From Methanomethylovorans sp041447285 (GTDB taxonomy: Archaea > Halobacteriota > Methanosarcinia > Methanosarcinales > Methanosarcinaceae): 64,000 nt of DNA. The notes under the pieces are model-generated. The model was given only the letters and a program-made list of their open reading frames with translations. It was not told the DNA's origin and ran no database searches. The stretch covers positions 56,021 to 120,020 of the forward strand of contig NZ_JBGMEB010000015.1 in the NCBI RefSeq assembly GCF_041447285.1. Direction: 5' to 3'. The stretch's first letter is position 1. The number at the start of each line of letters is the position of its first letter. Shown here in pieces: positions 34,848-44,454 of this stretch. Both the position numbers and the translations under genes were made by a program.

Positions 34848-35828
34848 TCATTCCAGTCTTTTCATCATGTTATAGTCCATAGTAGTAGAAACTGGGTATG
34901 CTCTAAGAGGAATGCCTGCTTCTGCAATGGCAGTAATGGCATTACTTCCTACGGTTACAGGGATGCCTGCTTTACCTCTTTCCATGGGTACGCCGAAAAC
35001 ATCAGTTCCCGTCTCACCGATGTCCAGATATCCGCCAATATCGGATTCTTTTGCAAGTTCCATAACTTCACACGCTTTTTCCCTCGCTGAACCCGGTATC
35101 TGGCGCAGATTCGCGAGCAATTTTCCAGTGCCAGTTTCAATGTAATCAAGAACTGAAGTGGAATGCCTATTAATAAATATTTTTATAGGGTCAATTGATG
35201 TTCCGCTGTAGCCTATCAAGTCTACGAAACTTACAGGTTTGCGGGCTTCCATCTGCATAAGGCCACCATATAAGGGAGTAGAAGGTATCCCATTTTTCAG
35301 AAGAATACCATCGTAAGTTATACTGCATACGTTGGCTATTGCAAATTTACCGTCAGGTACGAAAATATCATCTTCTTCCGAATCTTCGTCCACTACTCTA
35401 ATTCTGGGACTTATGGACACGCCAGCGTCAATGGCATATTTTAATACTTCTAGAGATTTCTCGTAGTCGTTTTTATCAATAATAGATACGTTTACGATGA
35501 CATTACCGGTTTTTTCCCGTATGTTGTATGTTGTTTTGTATACAAGTTCTTCGATTCTTGTGATTACAAAATCCAGCCTGTCACCTATGAGTGCATCATT
35601 GAGCTCTTTCTGTCCAAGTTCTGTGATTGTGCGCCCAATATATCCATGCTTTTTGGTGAATCCTCTCTCATCCAATATGCGCAAATGATAACGCACTGCC
35701 CTTTCCCCAATGGCATATCCTCTGTTCTGCAGCTCATCTGCGATGAGGCGGGCTCCCAGCGGTTTGTCATTTTTGCTGATTATCCGCATGATTTCGATAA
35801 GTTTCCTTTCGACATTGGGGTCTGTCAT
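34848..35828 (-). CDS. nrpR: Nitrogen repressor NrpR (winged helix plus one NrpR domain)
   Basis: 326 residues from ATG 35828 (GAAGGA upstream; a longer frame to 35912 is rejected). Residues 1-65 form a winged helix (I-E-I-M-R-I-I-S-K-N-D-K-P-L-G-A-R), followed by one NrpR regulatory domain that binds 2-oxoglutarate (G-V-S-I-S-P-R-I-R-V-V; G-L-M-Q-M-E; I-N-R-H-S-T-S-V-L-D). NrpR represses nitrogen genes by binding operators at the promoter and is released by 2-oxoglutarate. This single-domain layout matches the NrpRI type in Methanosarcina, which works with a separate NrpRII; no NrpRII is in the window. Candidate targets here are glnA1 and amt1/glnK1. Confidence 0.92.
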   Translation of the reverse strand: MTDPNVERKLIEIMRIISKNDKPLGARLIADELQNRGYAIGERAVRYHLRILDERGFTKKHGYIGRTITELGQKELNDALIGDRLDFVITRIEELVYKTTYNIREKTGNVIVNVSIIDKNDYEKSLEVLKYAIDAGVSISPRIRVVDEDSEEDDIFVPDGKFAIANVCSITYDGILLKNGIPSTPLYGGLMQMEARKPVSFVDLIGYSGTSIDPIKIFINRHSTSVLDYIETGTGKLLANLRQIPGSAREKACEVMELAKESDIGGYLDIGETGTDVFGVPMERGKAGIPVTVGSNAITAIAEAGIPLRAYPVSTTMDYNMMKRLE

Positions 35829-36077
35829 ATATTGTTCCTTCTCTTTTGTTATACTGGTTAAGTTGGAGATGAATGCAATATATCTATCATCTCTAAAAAG
35901 ACTATGTATCACATTATATTGTGCTTTGAGGTCATAAGTGTATAATCTTAAACCTATTCTTAAAACACGTGCTCTTATATGTTTTTTTTTACATTAGGTG
36001 CCTGTGTGTAACTCAGTTACTTTATTCTGATTGTAGAAAGCTTCATATTATATGTGAGTCCATTATTAATTGGGAGT

Positions 36078-36095
36078 ATTGGGTCAAAGCCCAAT
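36078..36095 (+). promoter_or_regulatory. Small hairpin in the DUF3303 gene leader
   Basis: ATTGGG and CCCAAT pair around six bases, about 30 bp before the DUF3303 start. It may be an operator or an mRNA leader structure. Confidence 0.25.
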
Positions 36096-36127
36096 TCTAC
36101 TGGAACATAAAAGGGGTGTTATAAGAA

Positions 36128-36403
36128 ATGTTATTTATGGACGTTAGTATGTGGGCACCAGAACACAGGGCAGATATACTGAAGCACTTTAAGGAGCTGA
36201 GGCCACCAGCAGGTATACATGTGATCAACCAGTGGGTTGACCTCACAGGTGGAAGATACTTCATTCTCTATGAGGCCGAAAGCTCAGAGGCATACGCAGC
36301 ATTCAATCTCCCGTGGTCTGATGTCTGTACGATTGACAGTGTGCCGGTCATGGAAGCAACTGAGTTTATCAAGCACATGACAGAACGTGGAATTAAGTTA
36401 TAA
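36128..36403 (+). CDS. DUF3303 domain protein
   Basis: 91 residues: M-L-F-M-D-V-S-M-W-A-P-E-H then a ferredoxin-like alpha/beta fold, typical of the DUF3303 family found mostly in methanogens. No catalytic residues are known. It stands alone, with AAGGGGTG before the start and a strong terminator after it, which suggests a well-expressed monocistronic gene. Function unknown. Confidence 0.85.
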   Translation: MLFMDVSMWAPEHRADILKHFKELRPPAGIHVINQWVDLTGGRYFILYEAESSEAYAAFNLPWSDVCTIDSVPVMEATEFIKHMTERGIKL

Positions 36404-36421
36404 GGATATTAAATAATTCTG

Positions 36422-36455
36422 GTCAGCCTCAGGGCTGACGTGATTTTCTCTTTTT
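36422..36455 (+). terminator. Terminator after the DUF3303 gene
   Basis: GTCAGCC (36422-36428) and GGCTGAC (36433-36439) form a perfect stem with a 4-base loop, followed by a T-rich run. It also separates the convergent gene at 36455. Confidence 0.65.
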
Positions 36456-37075
36456 CATAATGACGCTTTTAGATTGCCTGGAGAGAGCTCTATTGTTTTA
36501 TCTGAATCCCCTACAAGCACCATAAAATCTCCAGCAGGCAAAGCAGCAGTATTGTAATTATATGTGAACTTTCCTTCAATATCTGCATCAATGATTTCCA
36601 CAGCTTCCAGATAAATAATTACCTCATTCTCTCCTTCTTTTGCCAGCCCGTGGATCGATATATCATAGGCTCCTGCAGGTACGTTCTGTTCTGAAAAACC
36701 CGCTTCATCACTGTTAGCTTCAAATGTCCTGGTGAAATTGATGAACATTTTCACTGTGAAACCGAGGTTTCTGACTTTACGGGCCTTTATGGTAAAACTA
36801 TTTGGTCCATCCGGTATCTCCACTCTATCCATATTATATTCATACTTCCCATCTATGACGGGAGCCTTCTTTTCAAAAGATACCTTTACCTTGACCTTAG
36901 CTTCAGGTATAGTGCTACCCGTGATAGTAAGTGTGTCACCTATCCGGGGATTAGGTGGGATGTGTTCCCAATTCACAGTAACATTATTTGTACTTACATC
37001 CAGGTTACGATGCCTTATGCGGTTTATAATTTTAAGTATGTTTAGAAAAAGACTCTGTGTCTTACTTTTGCCCAC
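36455..37075 (-). CDS. Hypothetical beta-sandwich repeat protein
   Basis: 206 residues starting at GTG 37075 after AGGGGG. Two related halves are visible: each begins with a segment like G-D-T-L-T-I-T-G-S or G-A-Y-D-I-S-I-H-G and ends with V-I-D-G-K-Y-E-Y-N or I-E-G-K-F-T-Y-N, the look of Ig-like beta-sandwich repeats of methanogen surface proteins. There is no clear signal peptide; the N-terminal stretch L-F-L-N-I-L-K-I-I-N is only weakly hydrophobic. Function unknown. Confidence 0.7.
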   Translation of the reverse strand: MGKSKTQSLFLNILKIINRIRHRNLDVSTNNVTVNWEHIPPNPRIGDTLTITGSTIPEAKVKVKVSFEKKAPVIDGKYEYNMDRVEIPDGPNSFTIKARKVRNLGFTVKMFINFTRTFEANSDEAGFSEQNVPAGAYDISIHGLAKEGENEVIIYLEAVEIIDADIEGKFTYNYNTAALPAGDFMVLVGDSDKTIELSPGNLKASL

Positions 37076-37119
37076 AATTCCCCCTGCTGCAACTATATGG
37101 TGCAGCTATAATGGAAGAG

Positions 37120-37476
37120 TTATTCTTCCTCTTCCTTTTTTGGCTCTTCTTTTTTAGCCTCTTTCTTTTTCTCACCGATCAGTTCATCAAGTTTGTCCTG
37201 AATCTGTTGCATCTGTTCTTTCAGTATTTTCAGGTCCTCTTTTTTCACAACGTCTGCCCGCTTGAAGGTTTCCTGCACTTTTGAATTGATCTTCTTTTCA
37301 ATATCTTCTTTCTGTTTTTTCTGTTCTTCAAGGACTTCCTTTACGAACTTTTTCCCTTCTTCCTTATTCATCTCTCCGCTATCTATAAGCTCCTTTGAAA
37401 GCTCGTTGATCTTGTCTTCAGTAAGGGCCCACAGTCCAATACCAAAAAGCCCCACCTTTTTTAAAGTATCTTTCAT
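37120..37476 (-). CDS. Phasin-like coiled-coil protein
   Basis: 118 residues. The N-terminus (K-V-G-L-F-G-I-G-L-W-A-L-T-E-D-K) is the hydrophobic segment of the phasin/PhaF-like family of granule-associated or scaffold proteins, followed by a long, highly charged coiled coil and a Lys/Glu tail (K-K-E-E-P-K-K-E-E-E-E). Ribosome binding site GAGGTGA. No polyhydroxyalkanoate synthesis gene is in the window, so granule binding is doubtful; a general scaffold or stress role is possible. Confidence 0.72.
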   Translation of the reverse strand: MKDTLKKVGLFGIGLWALTEDKINELSKELIDSGEMNKEEGKKFVKEVLEEQKKQKEDIEKKINSKVQETFKRADVVKKEDLKILKEQMQQIQDKLDELIGEKKKEAKKEEPKKEEEE

Positions 37477-37588
37477 TCAATTTCACCTCAGTAAGAGTTG
37501 TAATTTGCTAAAATAAATATCTTTGTGCCCCTTGTATCGGGGCAGAACTATTTTCAGTTAAAACAGAATAAAAATAAAGGTTGCAGGA

Positions 37589-39313
37589 TCAATTTCCGGA
37601 AATAATGGATTCCATAGTTTTTTCCAGATATCTTGCATGACTCATTCCCACTAACTGGTCCGATACCTCTATCGGATTACCATCGTTGATCACTTTTGCG
37701 TCATCTATAAGAATTGCTCTGTGTGACACTTCTTTTACGAAATCCATATGATGGCTCACAATGATTATTGTGGTGCCGAATTCCTTATTTATCCTTTTGA
37801 GGGAATTCGTAACATCTCTCAGTGTTACAGGGTCCAGGTCACCGAAAGGCTCGTCAAGCATGAGTATTTCCGGATCTGTTGTAAGTGCAAGAGCTATGTA
37901 GGCACGTACATGTTCGCCACCACTTATCTGATATGGTGTTTTGTAAAGGATATCAAGTGGAAGGTCAAGAGCTTCAAATATCTTTGTTGCGTGTTCCTTC
38001 ACATCTTCCATCGTGACCTTTGGGAAAAGTTTGGCATAGATCTCAGGCTTTATATGCATATCATACATGATCTTGTCTTTCTCTTCCTCTGTAAGATCAG
38101 GCAGTGTGTAGAGCAGATCCAATATTTCGTCAGATATTTTCAGCTCTTTTGCTTTTTTCCGTGCGTATTCCAGAGATCCGGGTCCTTTGACACGCATCCT
38201 GAAGCCTATCTGCTGGCCCACCGTAGAATGAGGGGAAAGAGTAAACTCCTGGTGCATCATGCTTATTTTTTCCCGAAGTTCTATCCTTCTAGAATTAAAG
38301 TGTGTTATATCCACCCATTCTCCATCATGCAGGTACAGTATCTCTCCAGAAGTGGGTACTGTAAGCCCTTCTATCATCTTAAGAAGAGTAGTCTTACCGG
38401 CTCCCGATTGCCCGATAAGTGAAACTATTTCCCCTTTATATATGTCAAGTGACAGATCTTTGAAGTTAAGGACCTCACCTACTCTTATAAGTGCTAGTCG
38501 CTTGTTGATATCTCTTACTTTGATAACTGTTTCCTTTTTTACAATCGGATTGATCTCTACCTGTGGCTGCATATCCTTGAGGAAATGTCTCAGTATTGTT
38601 TCGGTCTTTCCTTCCTCTATTATTTTGCCATCTTCAAGATATATGAGGCGATCAGCGATATACATGTGCAGTTCCGGCAGGTGGGATACTACGATAATAG
38701 GAATGCTGAGTGTGTTCTTGAGATCCTTTATAACATCCAGAACTTCCTGCTTTGTACCTGGTCCTGTCATTGTCACAGGTTCATCGAGTAGTAGTAATTT
38801 TGGTTTGGCAGCTAGCTGTCGAGCAAGGATAAGCCTTTGCTTCTCCCCGCCGCTAAGAGCGCTTGTTGCATGCAGTGCTTTATGCTCAAGGCCTACAAGC
38901 TTAAGATATTCCATTGACTCTTCGTAGATCTCATCATAAAATGGTGAATCGCTCTCCGGAAGCCCTTCATGTCCCTCTCTTCTGGAATTGATCCTGCGAA
39001 TTATGTTTTCTATGGCTGGTCCATTCCATAATCCAAAATTACGCTGGAGGTGGATTGCAGAGTTTTGTATAAGGATTTTCATGTCATCTTTATCGGAGTC
39101 TGGGAAGAACTGTTTATCATCGAGTTCTATCATTCCTTCATCAAATTTTTCCACTCCACGGAGTATCCTCAGAAGTGTACTCTTTCCACTCCCGCTTTTC
39201 CCGGTTATGCCAAGGATCTCGCCATCATTAACAGTAAAATTGATGTTATCAAGCACTCTTTTCTGTTCTTCCAGTACATAATAATCTTTTACTAGACCTT
39301 CCACCTTAAGCAT
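37589..39313 (-). CDS. atwA: Methyl-coenzyme M reductase activation component A2 (AtwA)
   Basis: 574 residues with two ABC-type ATPase domains: Walker A G-K-S-G-S-G-K-S-T near residue 37 and G-Q-S-G-A-G-K-T-T near 305; signatures L-S-G-G-E-K-Q-R near 155 and I-S-G-G-E-H-V-R near 465; Walker B L-L-L-L-D-E-P and I-L-M-L-D-E-P. There are no membrane segments. Component A2 hydrolyses ATP during reductive activation of the nickel cofactor of methyl-CoM reductase, the final enzyme of methanogenesis. Length and insertions between the domains match AtwA rather than a transporter. It sits downstream of GGGP synthase and eL40 on the same strand. Confidence 0.93.
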   Translation of the reverse strand: MLKVEGLVKDYYVLEEQKRVLDNINFTVNDGEILGITGKSGSGKSTLLRILRGVEKFDEGMIELDDKQFFPDSDKDDMKILIQNSAIHLQRNFGLWNGPAIENIIRRINSRREGHEGLPESDSPFYDEIYEESMEYLKLVGLEHKALHATSALSGGEKQRLILARQLAAKPKLLLLDEPVTMTGPGTKQEVLDVIKDLKNTLSIPIIVVSHLPELHMYIADRLIYLEDGKIIEEGKTETILRHFLKDMQPQVEINPIVKKETVIKVRDINKRLALIRVGEVLNFKDLSLDIYKGEIVSLIGQSGAGKTTLLKMIEGLTVPTSGEILYLHDGEWVDITHFNSRRIELREKISMMHQEFTLSPHSTVGQQIGFRMRVKGPGSLEYARKKAKELKISDEILDLLYTLPDLTEEEKDKIMYDMHIKPEIYAKLFPKVTMEDVKEHATKIFEALDLPLDILYKTPYQISGGEHVRAYIALALTTDPEILMLDEPFGDLDPVTLRDVTNSLKRINKEFGTTIIIVSHHMDFVKEVSHRAILIDDAKVINDGNPIEVSDQLVGMSHARYLEKTMESIISGN

Positions 39314-39376
39314 GAGATATCCTCTCCGTAAGTAATTCCAGGAACTTTAAAAAAGAAAAAGTGTGTTGCAAAGTAT

Positions 39377-40120
39377 TTATTTCTTGATGGAAGACACAAG
39401 TTCCCGGATCTTACCGGTAACATCTGTTGTTTCTTCCACAACTGTACCTGTAACGATCATATCAGCACCAGCCTCTGCACATTTGCGTGCTGTTTCTGCA
39501 TTCCTTATGCCCCCTCCGACTATGAGCATGTTGTTTCCCAACGCATGTTTGACAGCAGCTATCATTTGAGGGGTTGCAGGACCATCTGCGCCAGATCCGG
39601 CTTCGAGATATGTATAGTGCATACCCAAATACTTGCCTGCAAGAGAATAGGCAACTGCAATTTCAGGCTTATTCTTCGGAATGAGCTTTGCATCGCCTAC
39701 CCATCCCACTGTGCCTCCAGGCTCAATGATTATATATGCCATTGAGATGGCTTCAATGCCGCTCTTATATACCAGTGGAGCGCCCATTGCCTGATTTCCA
39801 GTTATATAATTAATATCTCTTGAGTTGAGCAAGCTCATAAAAAATATGGCATCAGCATGCGCACTCACACCGGCAGCACTGCCTGGGAACAGTATTATCG
39901 GCAGATCTGTGACTTCTTTGATCTTCAAAATAGTCTGGTCAAGGAGCACACCTCCGGCTCCTGTTGACCCGCCTATCATGATCGCATCAGTTCCACCTTC
40001 TTTAGCTGCCATAGCCATAGCAGCAGCTTTTTCGGGGGATTGAGACGCAGGGTCGATCAGTGTCAAGTGAACTGTACCTTCGCGCTCTGCTATCTCGTTA
40101 AGGTACTTTTCCACTTGCAT
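39377..40120 (-). CDS. Geranylgeranylglyceryl phosphate synthase (GGGPS)
   Basis: 247 residues from ATG 40120; the longer open frame to 40189 would overlap eL40 and is rejected. The TIM-barrel motifs are intact: H-L-T-L-I-D-P near residue 20, G-G-S-T-G-A-G-G near 52, Y-L-E-A-G-S-G-A-D-G near 170 and V-G-G-G-I-R near 205. The enzyme makes the first ether bond of archaeal lipids from sn-glycerol-1-phosphate and geranylgeranyl diphosphate. It begins 8 bp after the stop of ribosomal protein eL40. The second lipid enzyme of the pathway is encoded at 46157. Confidence 0.94.
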   Translation of the reverse strand: MQVEKYLNEIAEREGTVHLTLIDPASQSPEKAAAMAMAAKEGGTDAIMIGGSTGAGGVLLDQTILKIKEVTDLPIILFPGSAAGVSAHADAIFFMSLLNSRDINYITGNQAMGAPLVYKSGIEAISMAYIIIEPGGTVGWVGDAKLIPKNKPEIAVAYSLAGKYLGMHYTYLEAGSGADGPATPQMIAAVKHALGNNMLIVGGGIRNAETARKCAEAGADMIVTGTVVEETTDVTGKIRELVSSIKK

Positions 40121-40128
40121 GGACCCGA

Positions 40129-40278
40129 TCAGCCACCCTTTGCTTCCTTGGACTTGGGACGTAGTGCCTTGCTTCCGCATTTTCTGCATCTTTCTGAGCG
40201 TGAAGCGTTGCGGGCATTACATTTCATACATATCTTTTTGTTAAGTATCCTGTTTTCTGCTTCTGGGAATCTTGCCAT
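40129..40278 (-). CDS. rpl40e: 50S ribosomal protein eL40
   Basis: 49 residues, starting M-A-R-F-P-E-A-E-N-R. Four cysteines form a zinc ribbon (C-M-K-C at residues 17-20 and C-R-K-C at 31-34), followed by a basic tail. This is the archaeal L40e ribosomal protein. AAGGTGA stands six bases before the ATG. The gene is cotranscribed with GGGP synthase, 8 bp downstream; together with the following atwA this is a plausible growth-related cluster. Confidence 0.93.
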   Translation of the reverse strand: MARFPEAENRILNKKICMKCNARNASRSERCRKCGSKALRPKSKEAKGG

Positions 40279-40369
40279 GTTAATTCACCTTGATGATATG
40301 GAATAAATGATCCTAATAGTAGGCTGGTTACATGAAGTTTAAGACATATAATTGTTTTGGATAGGCTGC

Positions 40370-41806
40370 TCACTTCGGAGGCAGCTTTCCTATCCTCTCA
40401 ATTATCATTTCCCTTGTGGTCTTTGCGTCGGACCTACCAGCGGTTTTCTTCATCACCTGGCCCACAAGGAAGTTCAATGACTTCTCCTTTCCACCGAGAT
40501 AATCCTGCAGAGCCTCCGGATTTTCATCGAGTGCCTCTGTAACTGCTTTTGTGACAATATCATCCTCTACTTTTATTAGTCCTTTTTCCTTTACTATGGC
40601 TGCAGGAGTGCCTCCATTGTCAAGGATTGTCCTTATAACCTCTACACCGCTTCTCTCAGTGATTTTGTTCCCGATCACGAGTCTTATGATCTCTACAATG
40701 TCTTCTACCCTGAAAGCGTCCACATTGATATCACGGTAGTTCAGTTCTCCTTTAAGGATATCGGCTACCCATACAGCAGCTGGCTTCGGGTCTACCAGTT
40801 GGGCGACTTCTTCATAGAAATTGGCTACCTTTATATCAGATGTAAGGGCCTTGGCGTGCATATCTGCCATTCCATAATAACTTATGAAACGGTCCTTCTT
40901 TGCATCAGGAAGCTCAGGCAGCGTCTTTTGCACTTCTGATACCCAATCTGCCACCCTCATAGGCACAAGATCGGGTTCCGGGAAGTAGCGGTAGTCATGT
41001 TCATCTTCCTTCGTACGCATAGAAAGCGTAACTCCCCTTGCTTCATCAAAGTGCCTGGTCTCCATGGTGATCTTGCCACCACGCCTCACTTGGTTCTTCT
41101 GCCTCATTATCTCGTAGAGCAGGGCTCTCTCTGCTCCCTTGAAGGAGGAGATATTCTTGACCTCTACACGGTCTCCGTAAAAGACTGAAACGTTAGCATC
41201 AACTCTCATAGCTCCTTCGAGGTCACCGTTGAACACATCAAGGTAGTCAAGAATGCTCCTCAGCTTGTCCAGATAGCGCCTTGCTTCCTTTGGGCTTCTC
41301 ATATCCGGCTCACTGACTATCTCAATAAGTGTCATTCCGGAGCGGTTGTAGTTGATAAGGGTCCCCTTGGACTTGTCGATGCTTCCCATGTGTTGAAGCC
41401 TTCCAGGGTCCTCTTCCATGTGGGCACGTGTTATCCTTATGATGCGCTCGCCATCCTCTCCCTCGATGACTATCTTTCCCTGGCTGGCAATTGGGTAATC
41501 ATATTGGGTGGTCTGGAAACCCTTGGGAAGATCAGGGTAGTAGTAGTTCTTCCTGTGGAACTGGGTTTGCTCTACAATGTTACAGTTCAATGCAAGCCCT
41601 ATTTTGATAGCAAACTCAACTGCTTTTTTGTTGATAACCGGTAGTGAACCGGGAAGTCCCAGGCATACGGGACATACGTGAGTGTTTGGTTCAGAGTCAT
41701 GGTAGTTTGTAGAACAACCGCAGAACAATTTAGTGTTGAGTTTGTTCAACTGGACGTGGACCTCAAGTCCTATCCTCACTCCATCAGGGTTCTCGTAAAC
41801 CATCAT
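40370..41806 (-). CDS. gatB: Asp-tRNA(Asn)/Glu-tRNA(Gln) amidotransferase subunit B
   Basis: 478 residues, the full length of GatB. The N-terminal V-R-I-G-L-E-V-H-V-Q-L and the Cys-containing zinc site (C-G-C-S near residue 29, C-P-V-C near 44) are conserved, as is the kinase-like region with H-M-E-E-D-P-G-R. The C-terminal tRNA-binding domain ends normally (about 400-478). GatB activates the misacylated tRNA for amidation by ammonia channelled from GatA. Its start overlaps the gatA stop by 4 bp in the operon gatC-gatA-gatB. Confidence 0.96.
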   Translation of the reverse strand: MMVYENPDGVRIGLEVHVQLNKLNTKLFCGCSTNYHDSEPNTHVCPVCLGLPGSLPVINKKAVEFAIKIGLALNCNIVEQTQFHRKNYYYPDLPKGFQTTQYDYPIASQGKIVIEGEDGERIIRITRAHMEEDPGRLQHMGSIDKSKGTLINYNRSGMTLIEIVSEPDMRSPKEARRYLDKLRSILDYLDVFNGDLEGAMRVDANVSVFYGDRVEVKNISSFKGAERALLYEIMRQKNQVRRGGKITMETRHFDEARGVTLSMRTKEDEHDYRYFPEPDLVPMRVADWVSEVQKTLPELPDAKKDRFISYYGMADMHAKALTSDIKVANFYEEVAQLVDPKPAAVWVADILKGELNYRDINVDAFRVEDIVEIIRLVIGNKITERSGVEVIRTILDNGGTPAAIVKEKGLIKVEDDIVTKAVTEALDENPEALQDYLGGKEKSLNFLVGQVMKKTAGRSDAKTTREMIIERIGKLPPK

Positions 41807-43236
41807 GCCACCTCCGGAGGTCTTCTGGTATGATGTTCGGTGTTCTGCTCAAAGCTGTAGGCAGCTTTCAGAATAGTAGCCTCATCAAAGTGTTTACCAA
41901 TTATTTGCAGTCCGATAGGAAGGCCATCTGTAAATCCGCATGGTAGAGATATGGAAGGCACTCCTGCAAGATTGATAGGTACAGTGTTCACATCTGCCAG
42001 GTATAATGAAAGCGGGTCTTCTACCTTTTCTCCCAACTTAAAAGCAGGGGTGGGCATGGTGGGTGTCATCAGGCAGTCAAACTCTTTGAATGCCAGGTCA
42101 AAGTCCTGCTTTACAAGTGTTCTTACCTTTAGGGCTTTTAAATAGTACTTATCATGATATCCTGCAGAGAGGGCATAAGTTCCCAACAGTATCCTGCGCT
42201 TGACCTCTGCACCGAAACCTTCTGCACGAGTGCGTGAAGCCATAACGTGCCAGTTCTCTCCTTCGTTCCTGTATCCATATCGTGTACCATCGAACCTCGC
42301 AAGGTTAGAGGATGCCTCGCTCATGGCAATGATATAGTAAGCAGCAAGTGCGTATGATGTGTGAGGCATGGATACCTGCTCCCAGGATGCACCAAGTTCC
42401 TCGAAAAGCTGAATTGCATCCCATACTGCGTTCTCTACTGCCGGGTCGATGCCTGCTCCAAAGTATTCCGCAGGAACCCCAATCTTCAGGCCGGATATGT
42501 CATCCACAAGCGCATTCTTGTATATTGTCTCAGTTTTTACTGAAGTGCTGTCTCTTGAATCATATCCTCCTATAACATCCATAAGAGCAGCAATGTCGGA
42601 GACACATGTTGCCAGAGGTCCGATCTGTTCCAGAGAGTTGGCATAGGAAATGAGGCCGTACCTTGATATTGTTCCGTATGTGGGTTTAAGGCCCACTACT
42701 CCACAGAAGGCGGCCGGACATCTCACAGAGCCCCCGGTATCAGAACCTACTGAAATAGGTGCTTCTCCCGCTGCTACCACTGCAGCGCTACCACCTGATG
42801 ATCCTCCGGGTACACGTTCTTTGTCCCAGGGGTTGAGAGTCGGTCCATAAAAGCTTGATTCGGTAGACGTACCCATGGCAAACTCATCCATGTTTGTCTT
42901 TCCCAGGATGACAGCTCCGGCATCCTTGAGCCTCTCTATTATATGTGCGTCATAGGGTGGTACATATCCCTGCAATATCTTAGAGGAGCATGTGGTGGCT
43001 ATTCCCTTAGTGGAAATATTGTCCTTAATGGCTATAGGGATACCTGCAAGCGATCCGTTATGCCCTCGCTCGTCTATTTTTCGAGCCTCCTCTATTGCTC
43101 CATTCCATACTGCAGTGTAAGCGTTGATCTTGCTCTTCTTTATCCTCTCGAGGTAGGATGCTGTGACCTCCTCAGCGGATTTTTCGGCTATTTTTTCCTT
43201 TACCTGTGAAATACTTGCCCATCCTGCCATGTTCAT
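41803..43236 (-). CDS. gatA: Asp-tRNA(Asn)/Glu-tRNA(Gln) amidotransferase subunit A
   Basis: 477 residues, an amidase-signature enzyme. The catalytic Lys is in I-A-I-K-D-N near residue 72, and the Ser-cis-Ser-Lys triad continues in G-G-S-S-G-G-S near 147 and G-S-D-T-G-G-S near 168. It releases ammonia from glutamine for the GatB reaction. gatC ends 3 bp upstream of its start region and gatB overlaps its end. Confidence 0.97.
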   Translation of the reverse strand: MNMAGWASISQVKEKIAEKSAEEVTASYLERIKKSKINAYTAVWNGAIEEARKIDERGHNGSLAGIPIAIKDNISTKGIATTCSSKILQGYVPPYDAHIIERLKDAGAVILGKTNMDEFAMGTSTESSFYGPTLNPWDKERVPGGSSGGSAAVVAAGEAPISVGSDTGGSVRCPAAFCGVVGLKPTYGTISRYGLISYANSLEQIGPLATCVSDIAALMDVIGGYDSRDSTSVKTETIYKNALVDDISGLKIGVPAEYFGAGIDPAVENAVWDAIQLFEELGASWEQVSMPHTSYALAAYYIIAMSEASSNLARFDGTRYGYRNEGENWHVMASRTRAEGFGAEVKRRILLGTYALSAGYHDKYYLKALKVRTLVKQDFDLAFKEFDCLMTPTMPTPAFKLGEKVEDPLSLYLADVNTVPINLAGVPSISLPCGFTDGLPIGLQIIGKHFDEATILKAAYSFEQNTEHHTRRPPEVA

Positions 43237-43239
43237 ACC

Positions 43240-43521
43240 TCACATGATCCTTGGGGCTAAGAAGTTGCCTTCCTGTTTCTTTTCAGTGTTGGAGAGCACC
43301 TTTTCCTGTGGCATGGATGGTTTGACCACATCTTCTCTGAATACATTAATAATATCTGCCACATGATAGGTAGGTGGCACGTTCTCAGTGTCCACCTCAT
43401 CCAACTGGCTGAAGTAGTCAAGCACAGCATTCAGTTTTTCTGCATAAGCCTGTGCTTCGCTTTCATGGATCTCTATGCGGGCCAGCCAACCCACATGTTC
43501 GACCTCTTCCTTTGTGATCAT
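43240..43521 (-). CDS. gatC: Asp-tRNA(Asn)/Glu-tRNA(Gln) amidotransferase subunit C
   Basis: 93 residues, the usual GatC length. It starts M-I-T-K-E-E-V-E-H-V-G-W-L-A-R-I and has the conserved D-E-V-D-T-E-N-V-P-P segment. GatC stabilises the GatA-GatB complex. It is the first gene of the operon. Confidence 0.95.
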   Translation of the reverse strand: MITKEEVEHVGWLARIEIHESEAQAYAEKLNAVLDYFSQLDEVDTENVPPTYHVADIINVFREDVVKPSMPQEKVLSNTEKKQEGNFLAPRIM

Positions 43522-43677
43522 TGTAAGTTCCTCTGAATATGAAATGCAATATCATTCGATATATGGTATATAAGGGTTACAAAAGCATACATCCTATATT
43601 AAAAATGTGGGTTGTTTCCCATCATTGTTTTATTACCCGGCGCCATCTCTTTTACTCTATATTCATTATTGTTGTTT

Positions 43678-44355
43678 ATGCATATCCATAATTACTGGCA
43701 GCACACAAAAGCAGAATCAATCCCTTCTACAGTTAAACTGCAATCGGTATTCCATAACTACGCTCATCCTGGTGACAAAGTGTTGGATATTGGCTGTGGA
43801 AGCGGTTATAGCTGTGATCAGCTTGTGTCTACTGGTTTTGATGTTATCGGTGTGGATGTTAACCCGGATTCTTTGAAGCAGGCAAGTTTATCTTCAAAAG
43901 CAAAAGGGCATATCTTATATCCTTTTTTCCTTCAGGCAGATGCTGGGGATCTCCCCTTTGCTAATGGAACTTTTGATATTGCCATTATGCAGGCCTTTTT
44001 GACTACCATTGCCACAAAGGAAGATCGCTTTAGAGTTCTTTACGAAGCTCGCAGGGTATTGAAACCCCACGGCTGTCTATATATTGCGGATTTCGGGCAA
44101 ACATGGCACTTGAAGGCATATAGGGAGCGCTATATCAATGATCTGCCCATAACAAAAGAGGAAGGTTCCATCATTGCCTATGACCAAACGAGTGGAGAGG
44201 TTGCTTATATTGCTCATCACTTTACAGAAAAGGAACTTGTGTTATTGCTGATTGATAATGGGTTTGAGATCGAGTTCTTCAGGAACGAGGAGTTTACGAC
44301 GAGAACGGGTAATAAGGTCAATGGATTCATATTTATAGGTAAAAAGGTCGGATAA
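43678..44355 (+). CDS. Class I SAM-dependent methyltransferase
   Basis: 225 residues from ATG 43678; the frame continues upstream to 43612, but that would add a hydrophobic stretch lying over the promoter. Motif I is V-L-D-I-G-C-G-S-G-Y near residue 36, the acidic loop V-I-G-V-D-V-N-P follows, and R-V-L-K-P-H-G-C-L-Y is the usual post-catalytic strand. The family methylates small molecules or proteins; the acceptor is unknown. It is divergent from the gatCAB operon and probably monocistronic. Confidence 0.85.
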   Translation: MHIHNYWQHTKAESIPSTVKLQSVFHNYAHPGDKVLDIGCGSGYSCDQLVSTGFDVIGVDVNPDSLKQASLSSKAKGHILYPFFLQADAGDLPFANGTFDIAIMQAFLTTIATKEDRFRVLYEARRVLKPHGCLYIADFGQTWHLKAYRERYINDLPITKEEGSIIAYDQTSGEVAYIAHHFTEKELVLLLIDNGFEIEFFRNEEFTTRTGNKVNGFIFIGKKVG

Positions 44356-44454
44356 TAATCTTTTTATTTCCCGATCCCACTACATATACAGAAACCAATT
44401 TCTATATGTTATAACTAGTTTTATTCCTTAATTAACCTCATAGGAGAGATAAGA